Shown here: piece by piece, positions 13,501-20,890 of the stretch
Layout of the letters: the number at the start of each line of letters is the position of its first letter
How positions within the stretch are numbered: position 1 is the first letter of the stretch
Origin: Enchytraeus crypticus
Lineage: Eukaryota > Annelida > Clitellata > Enchytraeida > Enchytraeidae
Reading direction: 5' to 3'
DNA: 64,000 bases
Assembly: GCA_905160935.1 (NCBI GenBank)
Contig: CAJHZI010000632.1
Location: forward strand, 351,501 to 415,500
Position numbers and translations under genes: made by a program
The notes under the pieces: generated by a model
Told to the model about the DNA's origin: nothing
The model's input: the letters and a program-made list of their open reading frames with translations, nothing else
The model's database searches: none

Positions 13501-16500
13501 GTATATCTTTATTACTGTAGTGTACAATGTGTTCTGTGGATATCCACTTAAGTTCACCACAGGGCATATCTAATCCTAGGCAATATAAATATAATGCATT
13601 TGCATCGAATCCACATATTTTTTCACCGTCTTACCAACTTTATCGTAAGTCCATTCCTTATTTTGTTGATCATAATGAACTCTGGTTATTTGTGTTTCAT
13701 CTGTTTCGTGATATCAATGATAAACTATTGATGCACCACCAACAATATTTTTCTTAAATTTATAGAAAACTTCACTATTTTCGTTATTAATAATTCTAAT
13801 TAGGGGATACTTTTTATCGTATCGTTCTAACGCTTTTTGTCTATAAAAATTCTTATACAAGTCATCAGCTCTTTGTCTATTACAAGTTATACAAGCAATT
13901 ACACAATTATCTTTAGTATGCGATTTAGAACAGTCGATTCTATCTAAAGTCCACAAGTTCTTGTAATTATACGAAACTGGTTGCCAGCAGTAGTGACATG
14001 AATATTTTTCTTCAATTAGCAGTATTCTAACGTCATTTATTTCAATATAATTTTCTAGTGGTCTATTAGCTTTTACATCTTGTTCTTTGTACCCTTCAAT
14101 TCTTTCTTTACTATTCGAATTAAATATAGTTAATGTTCTACCATCTTTTGATTTGTCTTTTAGAAACACTTCAAAATCTTTAATAGAAAATTGAAACATA
14201 ATATTTTCACTTAATGCTGGTAAAGATGTTGCATCTTTGTACATGTCTAATTTAAATGTGCAATAGAACTCTTTCTGCTTTAAGCAAGCAACATCGGTCT
14301 TACATCCAAATTGTTATACCATTTTAGTAGGTCTCTTATGTAAACTAATCCAGTATCCTTCCAGTAGTCCATAAAGTTATTAAATTCATCTAAAGATAAT
14401 TTAGTGTTTTTAAGTATCGAGTCAAAATCTTCTACTTTTAGAACTGTTATTGGATAATCCAATTTTTCATAGGAATCTAACCACTCATATGGGAATATAC
14501 CTTTAACCTCACCCACATCGTAAGCTTTAATAAATTTATCTAGAGTTGTTCCAGCCGCACAGTATGACATCTGATCTAGAAAGAGAATTTGTGCTGTTTT
14601 TATACACTTGTATCTATTAGCAGTTTTCAATATGAAGGGATTTTTATCTCGCTTTAGTATTTCGGGCATGAACCCTTCATTAATCAGTAAATAGGTATCG
14701 TACAAACCTGAATTAAATCCAACTATTGGAATGCTAGAGCAGTACTGATTTAATTGACTTAGATACATTTCTCTTTTCTTCTCATTATCATATTGAGATA
14801 TTTTATCATATAAAGGTTTCATTTTTTGAATCATCAACTTTCTAGCAGTATAGATACTTCATCGAAATATTGAAACGTTTGGTTAGTTAATTCTTTAGGG
14901 TCTTTGGCCAATATAAATTTTTCTTCTCTGTCATAACCGGGGGTATTGGATGAAATTGAAACAGATATAGGAACATGCTGAGTTACATAGTTTAATTTCT
15001 TTAATTTTGATACGTATTCCTTAATCTTTAGTAGAAGAGATTCTAAATCAAAAATCATTAGGTATTCATATTTAAAATCTACTTCTACTTCAAAATATTC
15101 AGACAATTCAACAACTACATTTCTTTTACACTGCCAGATATCAGATTTGCTATTAAATGAATCAGTATGTTCAACTTTACAAGTCTTGGAATGTTTGTCA
15201 AGAAGACAGGGTTTATAAAATCTGTATCCGCATCTATCGCACACAAAACTCTTTGCCAGTTTAAATAAATTTGTTACTACAGATAAATGATTTTCATATA
15301 AATTCAAATATTTAGGTTCTCTGTCGTAGTTAAATTTAGATTTTCTAATATATTTAATCGACTTATCTTCACTATAACATATGATATTTATTGCGTACAC
15401 TGTATTGGACTCATACTTGTCTAATTCATTAACGTAGTCAAATCCTGGATAGTTCTTAATTTTTTCTTCTGTTTGCTTTGCATCTAAATCGTAAAATATT
15501 CTAAATAACTCTTTTGCTTGCTTCAAATATCTGTCTTTCCTAGATCCATTAATGATTGCAAAACACCCCCATGCACACATGTTTTTAATTTGATCTAGCG
15601 ATATTATGAATGCTGACGATTTTATATAATCTGGCAACTGAACATTTGCACCAACTGGGTAATCCAACCTAATTATTTTGACAGCCATTGCATAGACACC
15701 AACTAATCTAGTTGACGAATCTGAGAAATCTAGACTAATTTTTTTCATAATTTCATCTCCAGTTAAATAGTGGAAAGTATTGTTCAAATCTTGGTAATTT
15801 TTAATTAGTTGGTATTTATCGAAATAGAATTGCTGAGACGGTTCAAATATTCTAACTTCATTAAGTATATTTTCGCAGGCATAACCAAACGCTATCTGAA
15901 GTTTAAAGGCATTATTTTCATTCATGTATATATCTGTCAAACACTCTTTTATATCATCAAAGGACTTAGTACAGTTGTAGTAATACATTTTGATATACTT
16001 ATTATACTTTTTAATACCATGTCTCTTCCTTAAAGCAGATACTATCTTACGTATTTTATTTATATTGTTAGAGGGATTCAGTATCCAGAATTTCTCAATA
16101 TTGCATTTTCTATATTTTTTATTGAAACTTGTACGCTGTTTAGCAAGTGTCAGTCTTTTTATACTTTTATATCTTATTACTCTTCTTCTCTTCAAAGCTG
16201 GTGGTACTGTACTCTCCATTTACTTATACTATTTATATATGAAAGAATTAATAATTTACTTTTTTACTGCAATAGAGACAACTCATAAATATGTCTCTTT
16301 GTTTTCACAAGTCCAGATAAGCAGTACTCCTTGATTACTTTTCCACAAGTGCATACAATATCTCTAGCATGAGGGTTATTGTGATTGTGCACAAACATAT
16401 GTTTATTCATGTTACTGTAGGAAATTAATTTCTCACAAATTTCACAAGGTATTTTTTGTCTGTATGCTTCAGCTATACACGACTTACATTTATATGAGAC

Positions 16501-18549
16501 ACCTACGCTTTTTGGAAATAAATCTCTAGATTTAGTTACTTTGCAAGTCTTACAGAAGGACTCCATTTAATAGTACCATTATTGGTGAAGTAAATTTTAT
16601 AAGAGAATTATTGAAATCTCAGAATATAATAAATTCTATGAGAGAATTGATTCAAAAGAATTTATTACTTATCGATTCAATGTTTATATATTTATGTGAA
16701 GAAATGCTAACGGAGCTTGTATAGGAAATGACAACCTCCCTTTGAATTATGAACAACCAGAAAGTAACAAATATAATTAAATTAGTGTACACCTTGAGAT
16801 ATCAGAAGAGTAAACAAGTTTTGAAGCAAATGAGTGAGATAATAAACAAATCCGGATATACATTTCTAAAGAAGCATCTGCGTCTTAGTAACGGCGATAC
16901 TGCATGGTATCACGGTTGCTAAGGGCTTGTTTATGGTTTGAAGTCCGTTTCGTAATTCAACGATGATGTAAGTCAGTTATCAAAAACTTCATATTTGACA
17001 TTGTAAAATCTCCTTAGTAACGGTGATACTGCATGGTATCGCGGTTGCTAAGGGCTTGTTTATGGTTTGAAGTCCGTTTCTCCAATGTTAATATATACAA
17101 TGTAATTAGCAAAGTAGTAGTTAATTAAGAGTTCCCTTTGAGTACAAGTGACAAAGAGGTATAATTGGACTACCTTAAGAGCGAACGTTGGTGAGCGAAT
17201 TAAGGTGGTTCAATTGTACCCCCGTTTGGCACTGGTACTCAAATGGAACTCTTAATTAACTACTTATAGTGTAGTATAGTTTAGTATAGTTTAGTATAGT
17301 TTATTATAGTTCATTGTAGTTTATTATAGTTTAGTATAGTGTGGTATAGTTTAGTATAGTTTATTATAGTTTATTATAGTTTATTATAGTTTATTATAGT
17401 TTAGTATAGCTTATTATAGTTTATTATAGTTTAGTATAGTTTAGTATAGTGTAGTATAGTTTAGTATAGTTTAGTATAGTGTAGTATAGTTTAGTATAGT
17501 TTAGTATAGTTTAGTATAGTGTAGTATAGTTTAGTATAGTTTAGTATAGTTTAGTATAGTGTAGTATAGTTTAGTATAGTTTAGTATAGTGTAGTATAGT
17601 TTAGTATAGTTTATTATAGTTTATTATAGTTTAGTATAGTTTAGTATAGTGTAGTATAGTGTAGTATAGTGTAGTATAGTTTAGTATAGTTTAGTATAGT
17701 GTAGTATAGTTTAGTATAGTTTAGTATAGTTTATTATAGTTTAGTATAGTTTAGTATAGTGTAGTATAGTTTAGTATAGTTTAGTATAGTGTAGTATAGT
17801 TTAGTATAGTGTAGTATAGTGTAGTATAGTGTAGTATAGTTTAGTATAGTTTAGTATAGTGTAGTATAGTTTAGTATAGTGTAGTATAGTGTAGTATAGT
17901 ATAGTTTAGTGTAGTATAGTGTAGTATAGTGTAGTCTTAGAATTTAGTTAACTATTGAAGCTCTGACAGCTGCTCGTTGGTAATCCTATAGAGAAACATC
18001 TGAGTCGACTCATGAACTAAGACAATTAATTTTAACTTCGCTTGATAAAACAATTTTGTTTTACGCTGAATGAGCTTCAGAGCTGTCTTCACGGCGCCTT
18101 AGGGCCGTTAGATTTCTGAGGTTGTTCAGATTTGTATTGAAGCTGCTCTGGCAATATGATGTAAATATCGTCTAAACTGTCTGCCTATAGTTTACTTCAC
18201 ATTTATTGTTTGTGGTATTCATGCTAATATACAGCGCGTGTTGTAATTATGTATTGCCATTTCTACAGGGCTGCTACACGACAGCGAGAGATCATGTTAT
18301 ATTTCTACTACCAATCATAACCTCTGCACTAGCTATCACTAATGTCATACAGGCAAGTCCTAAAACTTTTGAGTTCTTTGTTGGTAACGTGCAATAACAC
18401 TTCATAAATCCCCTAGTTATACCTCCTGTCACACTTATTTAACACTTCAGAAATTTATTTGACTTATTCATTTAATTTACTTTCTGCTTACTGACTGAGT
18501 TTTGTTTTAATAGTGCTTGAAATTGTTCTGGATATCAGTCTCTCTCTCG

Positions 18550-18612
<63 letters not shown>

Positions 18613-19119
18613 CTCACACACACGTACAGCTGACAAAGCTGTAACAACGAGGAGAGAGTTTGACCTAGTCCTCTCTCTGTACCGCCTAATGGCTAATCCA
18701 TTTCATATAATTTATTGCACCTTACTTGCCTAATAGTACTGCTTCAGCTACGAGACTTGTGCGCAACTTTCTAATTATTTCATTAAATTATTTTGATTTC
18801 TGCAGAAATTGATTGATTGATTATTTGATTGATTGATTGATTGACAGATTGATTGATTGATTGACTAAGTCTACCTAGCACGGAGAGCACACACTACATA
18901 CCGCTGGCCGAGGAATCTATTTCGCTGACTGATTGATTGACTGAATTAATGATTGATTGATTGATTGATTGACTGACTGACTCATTGACTGAATGATTGA
19001 TTGATTGATTAATTGATTGACAGATCCTATGTCTGATTAACGCCTGTCTGCTCATCAGGAAGATTCGAGAGACCCACTCTGAGAACTCCTGGTGTGAACC
19101 TGCTGATGAGTTCATGTGA
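1987..19119 (+). CDS. Tetraspanin with expanded extracellular loop, 7 exons, 613 aa
   Basis: A four-pass membrane organiser of the tetraspanin family. Exons: 1987-2271, 3129-3344, 3961-4035, 5027-5158, 5904-6857, 18269-18352 and 19024-19119. Every exon length is a multiple of three and every intron is phase 0. Exon 1 gives a charged cytosolic tail and the start of TM1. Exon 2 completes TM1 and gives TM2 with the family motif GFLGCCGSYSES. Exon 3 is TM3 (YATFVLLYLLGQMIG). Exons 4-5 form the large loop with the hallmark QCCG and PLSCC. Exon 6 supplies the paired GC and the start of TM4; exon 7 ends TM4 and a short tail. The loop carries about 280 extra acidic/charged residues between SCC and KCQLTVF, so the protein is about twice the usual 200-350 aa. 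Intron 6 uses a GC donor. Which tetraspanin subfamily it belongs to is unclear. Confidence 0.85.
2682..2799 (-). mobile_element. tRNA-derived SINE, copy 2
   Basis: This is the same SINE family as at 111-240, lying in tetraspanin intron 1 on the minus strand. It has an internal deletion of about 10 bases beside GTCAGGCCCAGG and a shortened segment between the A and B boxes. Confidence 0.7.
4038..4250. repeat. (CT)n then (AT)n microsatellite
   Basis: A pyrimidine-rich CT tract directly follows the donor of tetraspanin exon 3 and passes into an (AT)n tract. Long frames across it are low-complexity artefacts. Confidence 0.9.
4252..4366 (+). repeat. Dispersed repeat with (ATT)n, copy 2
   Basis: Second copy of the element at 1796-1927. 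It keeps the (ATT)n and AACAACGAAAAC start and the same CGAACTCGGTCTT core, and it lies in tetraspanin intron 3. Confidence 0.6.
4496..4595. repeat. (TA)n microsatellite
   Basis: An almost pure TA tract broken by a few ACATG blocks. It can form cruciforms. No gene content. Confidence 0.9.
5410..5890. repeat. TATTGTATAG/TATTGTCTATG minisatellite
   Basis: Degenerate repeats of about 10-20 bases built from GTATTGTATAGTATTGTC and TATGTATTGTATAG fill intron 4 of the tetraspanin up to the acceptor of exon 5. Long minus-strand frames here (isoleucine/tyrosine-rich) are repeat artefacts. Confidence 0.85.
7105..8541. repeat. 10-bp satellite (TATAGTTTAG), left block
   Basis: About 1.4 kb of head-to-tail 10-bp units of the type AGTATAGTTT, with three common variants (TTTAG, GTAG, TTATT endings). 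It lies in tetraspanin intron 5 and stops exactly at the left inverted repeat of the virus-like element; the same satellite resumes at 17265. The element therefore inserted into a satellite array. Confidence 0.95.
8542..8605 (+). repeat. Left terminal inverted repeat
   Basis: It starts AGTAGTTAATTAAGAGTTCC and ends GAACCACCTTA. It differs from the right terminus (17201-17264, inverted) at three of 64 positions. It begins directly after the satellite. Confidence 0.95.
8748..10129 (-). pseudogene. Major capsid protein (double jelly-roll type), frameshifted
   Basis: Two frames make one gene. The N-terminal part (9416-10129, 237 aa) contains NGQEIRIQILSEDIW, FLYIEGQL, LVALQNNAMMYLFSEARY and RFQYPGHTTTIDALL. 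The C-terminal part (8748-9278 from its first ATG, open further upstream) contains PQATEFAWRL, KPRYIAVGFQSP and NSERYPSNDY. These blocks match the capsid proteins of Polinton-related animal elements as I know them. Homologous coding continues without a gap across the junction, and a single shift near 9475-9485, just after the codons for IIYG, separates the frames, so the gene is broken once. Combined length (about 460 codons) is about full for this family. It would form the pseudo-hexameric capsomers of an icosahedral virion. It is the last gene on the coding strand. Confidence 0.8.
10145..10450 (-). CDS. Small putative virion-associated protein, about 100 codons
   Basis: An open minus-strand frame between the penton-like and capsid genes, too short for most gene callers. 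It has a KGYCHCRNREY block near its start, a mixed central part, and ends INQFKIGTGFAYV just before the capsid start codon. There is no ATG in this frame. An ATG in another frame (MGLKLKRKVEK) lies at its 5' end beside an A-rich run, so a frameshift there is likely. Position suggests a minor structural protein; I do not recognise the family with certainty. Confidence 0.4.
10510..11031 (-). CDS. Penton-like minor capsid protein, N-terminus incomplete
   Basis: The frame ends LDFRG-type (GRPIDFRGVNITCRFHI) and has TIPNSLRSILGF, NSIFVNCDC, SPVLYSFGPKVQPGFRI and NLVYLPLNRKTLSEFSIWITDQDG. This order is that of the single-jelly-roll penton or minor capsid protein of Polinton-related animal elements, which fills the five-fold vertices. 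The first ATG is at 10986, but family-like sequence (YQIEAINDEIQRL) runs upstream to an in-frame stop near 11031, so the original start is lost or was different. It is transcribed just before the small protein and the major capsid gene, as a structural block. Confidence 0.7.
   Translation of the reverse strand, partial: LPYQIEAINDEIQRLMKLNGDWDSVSNAYYITLSPNTSTMKSIIDITNSHYKVDFTIPNSLRSILGFDDIILSKGRNESQYIVNIIEFNSIFVNCDCKTESFVNGISSPVLYSFGPKVQPGFRIVESPVNLVYLPLNRKTLSEFSIWITDQDGRPIDFRGVNITCRFHIRSVK
11075..11155. repeat. (TAA)n-rich spacer inside the element
   Basis: A run of AATAATAAT repeats separates the Cys-rich gene from the penton-like gene on the minus strand. It may include the lost start of the penton-like gene. 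Confidence 0.8.
11167..11974 (-). pseudogene. Cys-rich CVHCGG-repeat protein split by a tandem duplication
   Basis: Two minus-strand frames, 11654-11974 (106 aa) and 11167-11640 (157 aa), share the same block (TYDTYLLINKLCGELL to DGIDFNRL). The DNA shows why: about 130 bp (11506-11635) is repeated at 11677-11806, offset by 171 bp, with two differences. The 5' frame gives an alpha-helical N-terminus (MNRLQDMALRKVLDTTLEKL). The 3' frame gives four CVHC/CRYC-type knuckles spaced 15-20 residues apart, likely zinc-binding. The function is unknown; it could be a regulatory or DNA-binding protein. The upstream C2H2 gene overlaps it by four bases (ATGA). Confidence 0.55.
11971..12198 (-). CDS. Small C2H2 zinc-finger protein, 75 aa
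   Basis: A basic protein with one zinc finger: YYCEICDKTM, twelve residues, then HIKTKLH, a U1-type C2H2 layout (CxxC-x12-HxxxxxH). The N-terminal half is rich in Lys (KRVKKYDTEEERKQAKLK). Its stop codon overlaps the start codon of the Cys-rich gene (ATGA), the kind of coupling seen in compact viral genomes. It likely binds nucleic acid; the exact role is unknown. Confidence 0.6.
   Translation of the reverse strand: MSGSTLTGDLTKRVKKYDTEEERKQAKLKAYKKYAAKKYYCEICDKTMTLYNYSDHIKTKLHLKNFLSYIESSNK
12323..16219 (-). pseudogene. Family B DNA polymerase with inserted HNH domain, multiply frameshifted
   Basis: Five minus-strand frames in the right order make one polymerase: 14834-16219, 14280-14837, 13714-14244, 13037-13567 and 12323-12961. 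Visible motifs in order: a C2H2-like finger (FVCDRCGYRFYKPC...HSKTC), Exo I (YLMIFDLESLL), Exo II (GFNSGLYD), Exo III (WYNNLDV), an HNH nuclease block (CHYCWQPV...WTLDRID...CVIACITCNRQRAD), motif A (FDANALYLY near 13580-13610, between annotated frames), motif B (ISGNSSIGRT) and motif C (MEMDTDSAYMAL). The ordered motifs match virus-type, probably protein-primed, PolB. At least three separating shifts lie near 14835, 14280 and 13000-13040, and a stop separates the HNH block from motif A near 13714, so no intact enzyme is made. Catalytic Asp residues of motif C remain. Confidence 0.85.
13714..14244 (-). other. HNH nuclease domain inside the polymerase gene
   Basis: This 176-aa frame carries CHYCWQPV, then LWTLDRIDCSKSHTKDN, then CVIACITCNRQRADDLYK. 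The paired CxxC motifs and the D-H-N/N pattern are those of HNH/EndoVII-like nucleases. It lies after Exo III and before motif A in the same strand order. I infer that it is part of the polymerase polypeptide and not a free homing nuclease, because family-like polymerase sequence resumes directly after it (FKKNIVGGASIVYH). Confidence 0.65.
16264..16566 (-). CDS. Multi-zinc-finger protein, 100 aa
   Basis: First gene on the coding strand of the element. It begins MESFCKTCKVTKSRDLFPKS with CxxC, then YKCKSC, a C2H2 finger (CEICEKLISYSNMNKHMFVH) and a final CTCGKV...C. It probably forms three small zinc modules. It ends 45 bases before the polymerase start codon. Likely a nucleic-acid-binding regulator or replication accessory; the role is inferred only from the fold pattern. 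Confidence 0.55.
   Translation of the reverse strand: MESFCKTCKVTKSRDLFPKSVGVSYKCKSCIAEAYRQKIPCEICEKLISYSNMNKHMFVHNHNNPHARDIVCTCGKVIKEYCLSGLVKTKRHIYELSLLQ
16884..16951. repeat. 68-bp direct repeat with hairpin, copy 1
   Basis: Begins CTTAGTAACGGCGATAC; after loop TGCATG comes GTATCACGGTTGCTAAG, which pairs with the first arm at 14 of 17 positions. The copy then continues GGCTTGTTTATGGTTTGAAG. Confidence 0.8.
17013..17080. repeat. 68-bp direct repeat with hairpin, copy 2
   Basis: Second copy of the repeat at 16884-16951, differing at two positions. The hairpin arms and the TGCATG loop are kept. Confidence 0.8.
17116..17264. repeat. 149-bp foldback at right terminus
   Basis: 17116-17175 is an inverted, diverged copy of the terminal repeat (starts AGTAGTTAATTAAGAGTTCC), facing the true right repeat at 17201-17264 across a 25-base spacer. 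The left end lacks such a second copy. It could be a small non-autonomous derivative (MITE) sharing the termini, or a trace of a hairpin or palindromic replication intermediate. Confidence 0.85.
17201..17264 (-). repeat. Right terminal inverted repeat
   Basis: Inverted partner of 8542-8605; ends CTTAATTAACTACT directly before the satellite resumes. Confidence 0.95.
17265..17935. repeat. 10-bp satellite (TATAGTTTAG), right block
   Basis: Continuation of the satellite at 7105-8541 beyond the virus-like insertion, about 670 bp, same unit and same variants. Ends shortly before exon 6 of the tetraspanin. Confidence 0.95.
18541..18614. repeat. (CT)n/(TATC)n microsatellite
   Basis: A CT tract passing into CTAT repeats within tetraspanin intron 6. 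Confidence 0.9.
18806..19020. repeat. (GATT)n intronic repeat
   Basis: GATT-type repeats with interspersed unique sequence, directly before the acceptor of the last tetraspanin exon. (GATT)n on the sense strand precedes many acceptors in this window. Confidence 0.85.
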
Positions 19120-19127
19120 CCTGATTC

Positions 19128-19365
19128 AGTCAATAATCAATCAATCAATCAATCATTCGATCAATCAATCAATCAATCATTCGATCGAACGATCATTCAA
19201 TCAATCAAGCAATCAATTAATCAATCAATCAATCAATCAGTCAAGCAATCAATCAATAAATAAATCAATCAAGAAATCAGTCGGTAAATCAATCAATCAA
19301 TCAAGCAAACATGGAGGCAAACAATCAAGCAATAAATCAATTAATCAGTCAGTCTACAAATCAAT
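19128..19365. repeat. (AATC)n repeat after tetraspanin stop
   Basis: AATC repeats with drift, starting nine bases after the tetraspanin stop codon. The long open frame over it is repeat-derived (Asn/Gln/Ser/Ile) and not a gene. Confidence 0.85.
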
Positions 19366-19766
19366 CAAGTGTAAATTAAGTGAGAATTACTTCACTGCAC
19401 AAGGAACACTCTGAATGAAGCGCACTGTAATGACTTATAGTTAAATATTCAGCATGCCTTGTACGATATTCAATGTGCTAAATTTGTATATTTTTCATCA
19501 CATCATTCAAAATCCTGACAAACATAAGTGCGTACAAACGGAATGATCAACTATACTTATGTGTGATTGCTATTAGACAAGCAGTTATTATCAATCATAA
19601 TTATGTGTGATTGTTATTAGACCAACAGTTATTATCAATCATAATTATGTGTGATTGTTATTAGACAAACAGTTATTAGTCAGCTCAATATTAACCCTGA
19701 TAGTTGTTTCTCCCCCGTATTGTGTTCGGGTGTGGTTGGGCCACTGCAGAATATAGTGCAAAGCAA

Positions 19767-19895
19767 AAGTAAAGCTAGTGTTAAGGTCAGTTTTCTCACT
19801 CGAAAGCGATGTCAGTGACGGGCGAGCCCCGGATTTGAACCCCGCACATACTGTTTCGCGGTCGAGTATTTTAGCGACATCGCCATTGGATCTAG
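19767..19895 (-). mobile_element. tRNA-derived SINE, copy 3
   Basis: Same family as 111-240, minus strand. The GACGGGCGAGCCCCGGATTTG B-box side is well kept; the A-box side reads CGACATCGCCATTGG. Confidence 0.75.
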
Positions 19896-19904
19896 CCTAG
19901 AGAA

Positions 19905-20240
19905 TAGGGAACCGCAAAAAATCTGCTGAGTGTACGCAAGAGGCGGCTAAGACAGGAGCTGAGGATGGCTAGAGGGGACCCACCTAATCATGAATTATTT
20001 CCCCACAGGATTATATGGTAACTAATCCATCTAAGCGAGGAAGGCAACGGGGAAACCATCTCAGAAGCCATACTTTTCCCAAGCTATGGGCTACATAAGA
20101 TATGGTTAAGGCATAGACTTTGTGAAGGGATTAACTTGATCTAAGGCGTGCTTTTATGGAGCGATAAAGCAGATTTTGAGTATGAATATGTACCTTGAAC
20201 CTGCCACTTGGCAGTGCACTGAAGAGAGAGAAAAGGTGTC
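19905..20240 (+). mobile_element. SINE-like composite sharing the LINE 3' hairpin
   Basis: About 330 bp with CGCAAGAGGCGGCTAAGAC near the start and, at the end, ACCTTGAACCTGCCACTTGG followed by CAGTGCACTGAAGAGAGAG. A related copy lies at about 45330-45620. The last 35 bases match the 3' end of the LINE family at 27764-29150, as expected for a SINE that borrows a LINE's tail. Confidence 0.5.
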
Positions 20241-20639
20241 TCTCATTTGGGTCACTCCAGTATTTTAATCAAAACTTACGACGCTGTGATATATTAAAGC
20301 CAGTAAGACTTATCATTTAATTGCGGCTCTATCACAACAAAGCTTATCAGACTGGATTTGATCTACATGTATGTTAATTAACATCCTGATAGACCAGTAA
20401 AGTCACTGCAAATGAGTGATAGATAGAGGTGTAGGTATTGTTTAATTAATCGCAAAGCGACAATGTTAAATATCAGTGAATAAATGCAGTATTAATCATC
20501 CTCGAAACTCTCTTGATCTTTACTCGGAAATGAAGGAGGTCGAAATCGCTTTTCATAAAGGAAGAAAACCTGAAGAATATAAAGGGTTTTGGGGTTTATG
20601 AGTTTATGGGTCTGTGGGTTTTCCGTATGTCACCTGCAG

Positions 20640-20890
20640 AACGTTAACCTTACAACAACAAAATTAGAGTGCTACAGTCGTCCATGACAACATTGAGCAC
20701 TATATTACCTTATAGCCCCTATAGCAGTTAATTTCATGAATGTTTTAAGTTATCTTTGGACTGATTTTAATATGTGTAATTTTCATCGTTTCGGACCTCC
20801 ATTTTGCTCACCGGCTTGGATTTATTAAATAGTGCTGGATGATGTCATGGACGACAGAAGCACTGTAATTATTGCTATCATGACGTTGTT
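20640..20890 (+). repeat. Dispersed repeat (GTGCTACAGTC...GATGTCATGG), copies
   Basis: Blocks such as AGAGTGCTACAGTCGTCCAT and its near-inverse around 20840-20880 recur at about 35020-35050, 37745-37875, 44315-44440 and 51045-51080. They look like ends of a non-autonomous element; limits are unclear. Confidence 0.45.

Larger units (their letters stand above)
16567..17115. other. Non-coding right arm of the element with two 68-bp direct repeats
   Basis: No convincing gene. Two 68-bp direct repeats (16884-16951 and 17013-17080; 66 of 68 bases match) each contain an imperfect 17-bp inverted repeat around TGCATG. Since all genes read away from this end on the minus strand, this arm is where a promoter or replication control region would be expected. 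Confidence 0.6.
8542..17264 (-). mobile_element. Polinton/adintovirus-like endogenous virus, 8.7 kb
   Basis: A discrete AT-rich element bounded by 64-bp terminal inverted repeats (8542-8605 and 17201-17264, 61 of 64 matching) and inserted in a 10-bp satellite. Its recognised genes all read on the minus strand: a zinc-finger protein, family B DNA polymerase with HNH domain, C2H2 protein, Cys-rich protein, penton-like protein, small protein, major capsid protein. Capsid plus protein-primed-type PolB places it near Polinton/Maverick and adintovirus elements. Frameshifts in the capsid and polymerase genes show it is inactive. I could not find an rve integrase, FtsK/HerA-type packaging ATPase or adenain-type protease, and there is little room left for them. 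A target-site duplication cannot be read because the flanks are repetitive. Confidence 0.85.

Noticed and set aside
16554..16723. Plus-strand open frame of about 55 codons upstream of the element's first gene
   Set aside because: It lacks an early ATG and recognisable motifs, and opposes all other genes; probably chance in AT-rich DNA.
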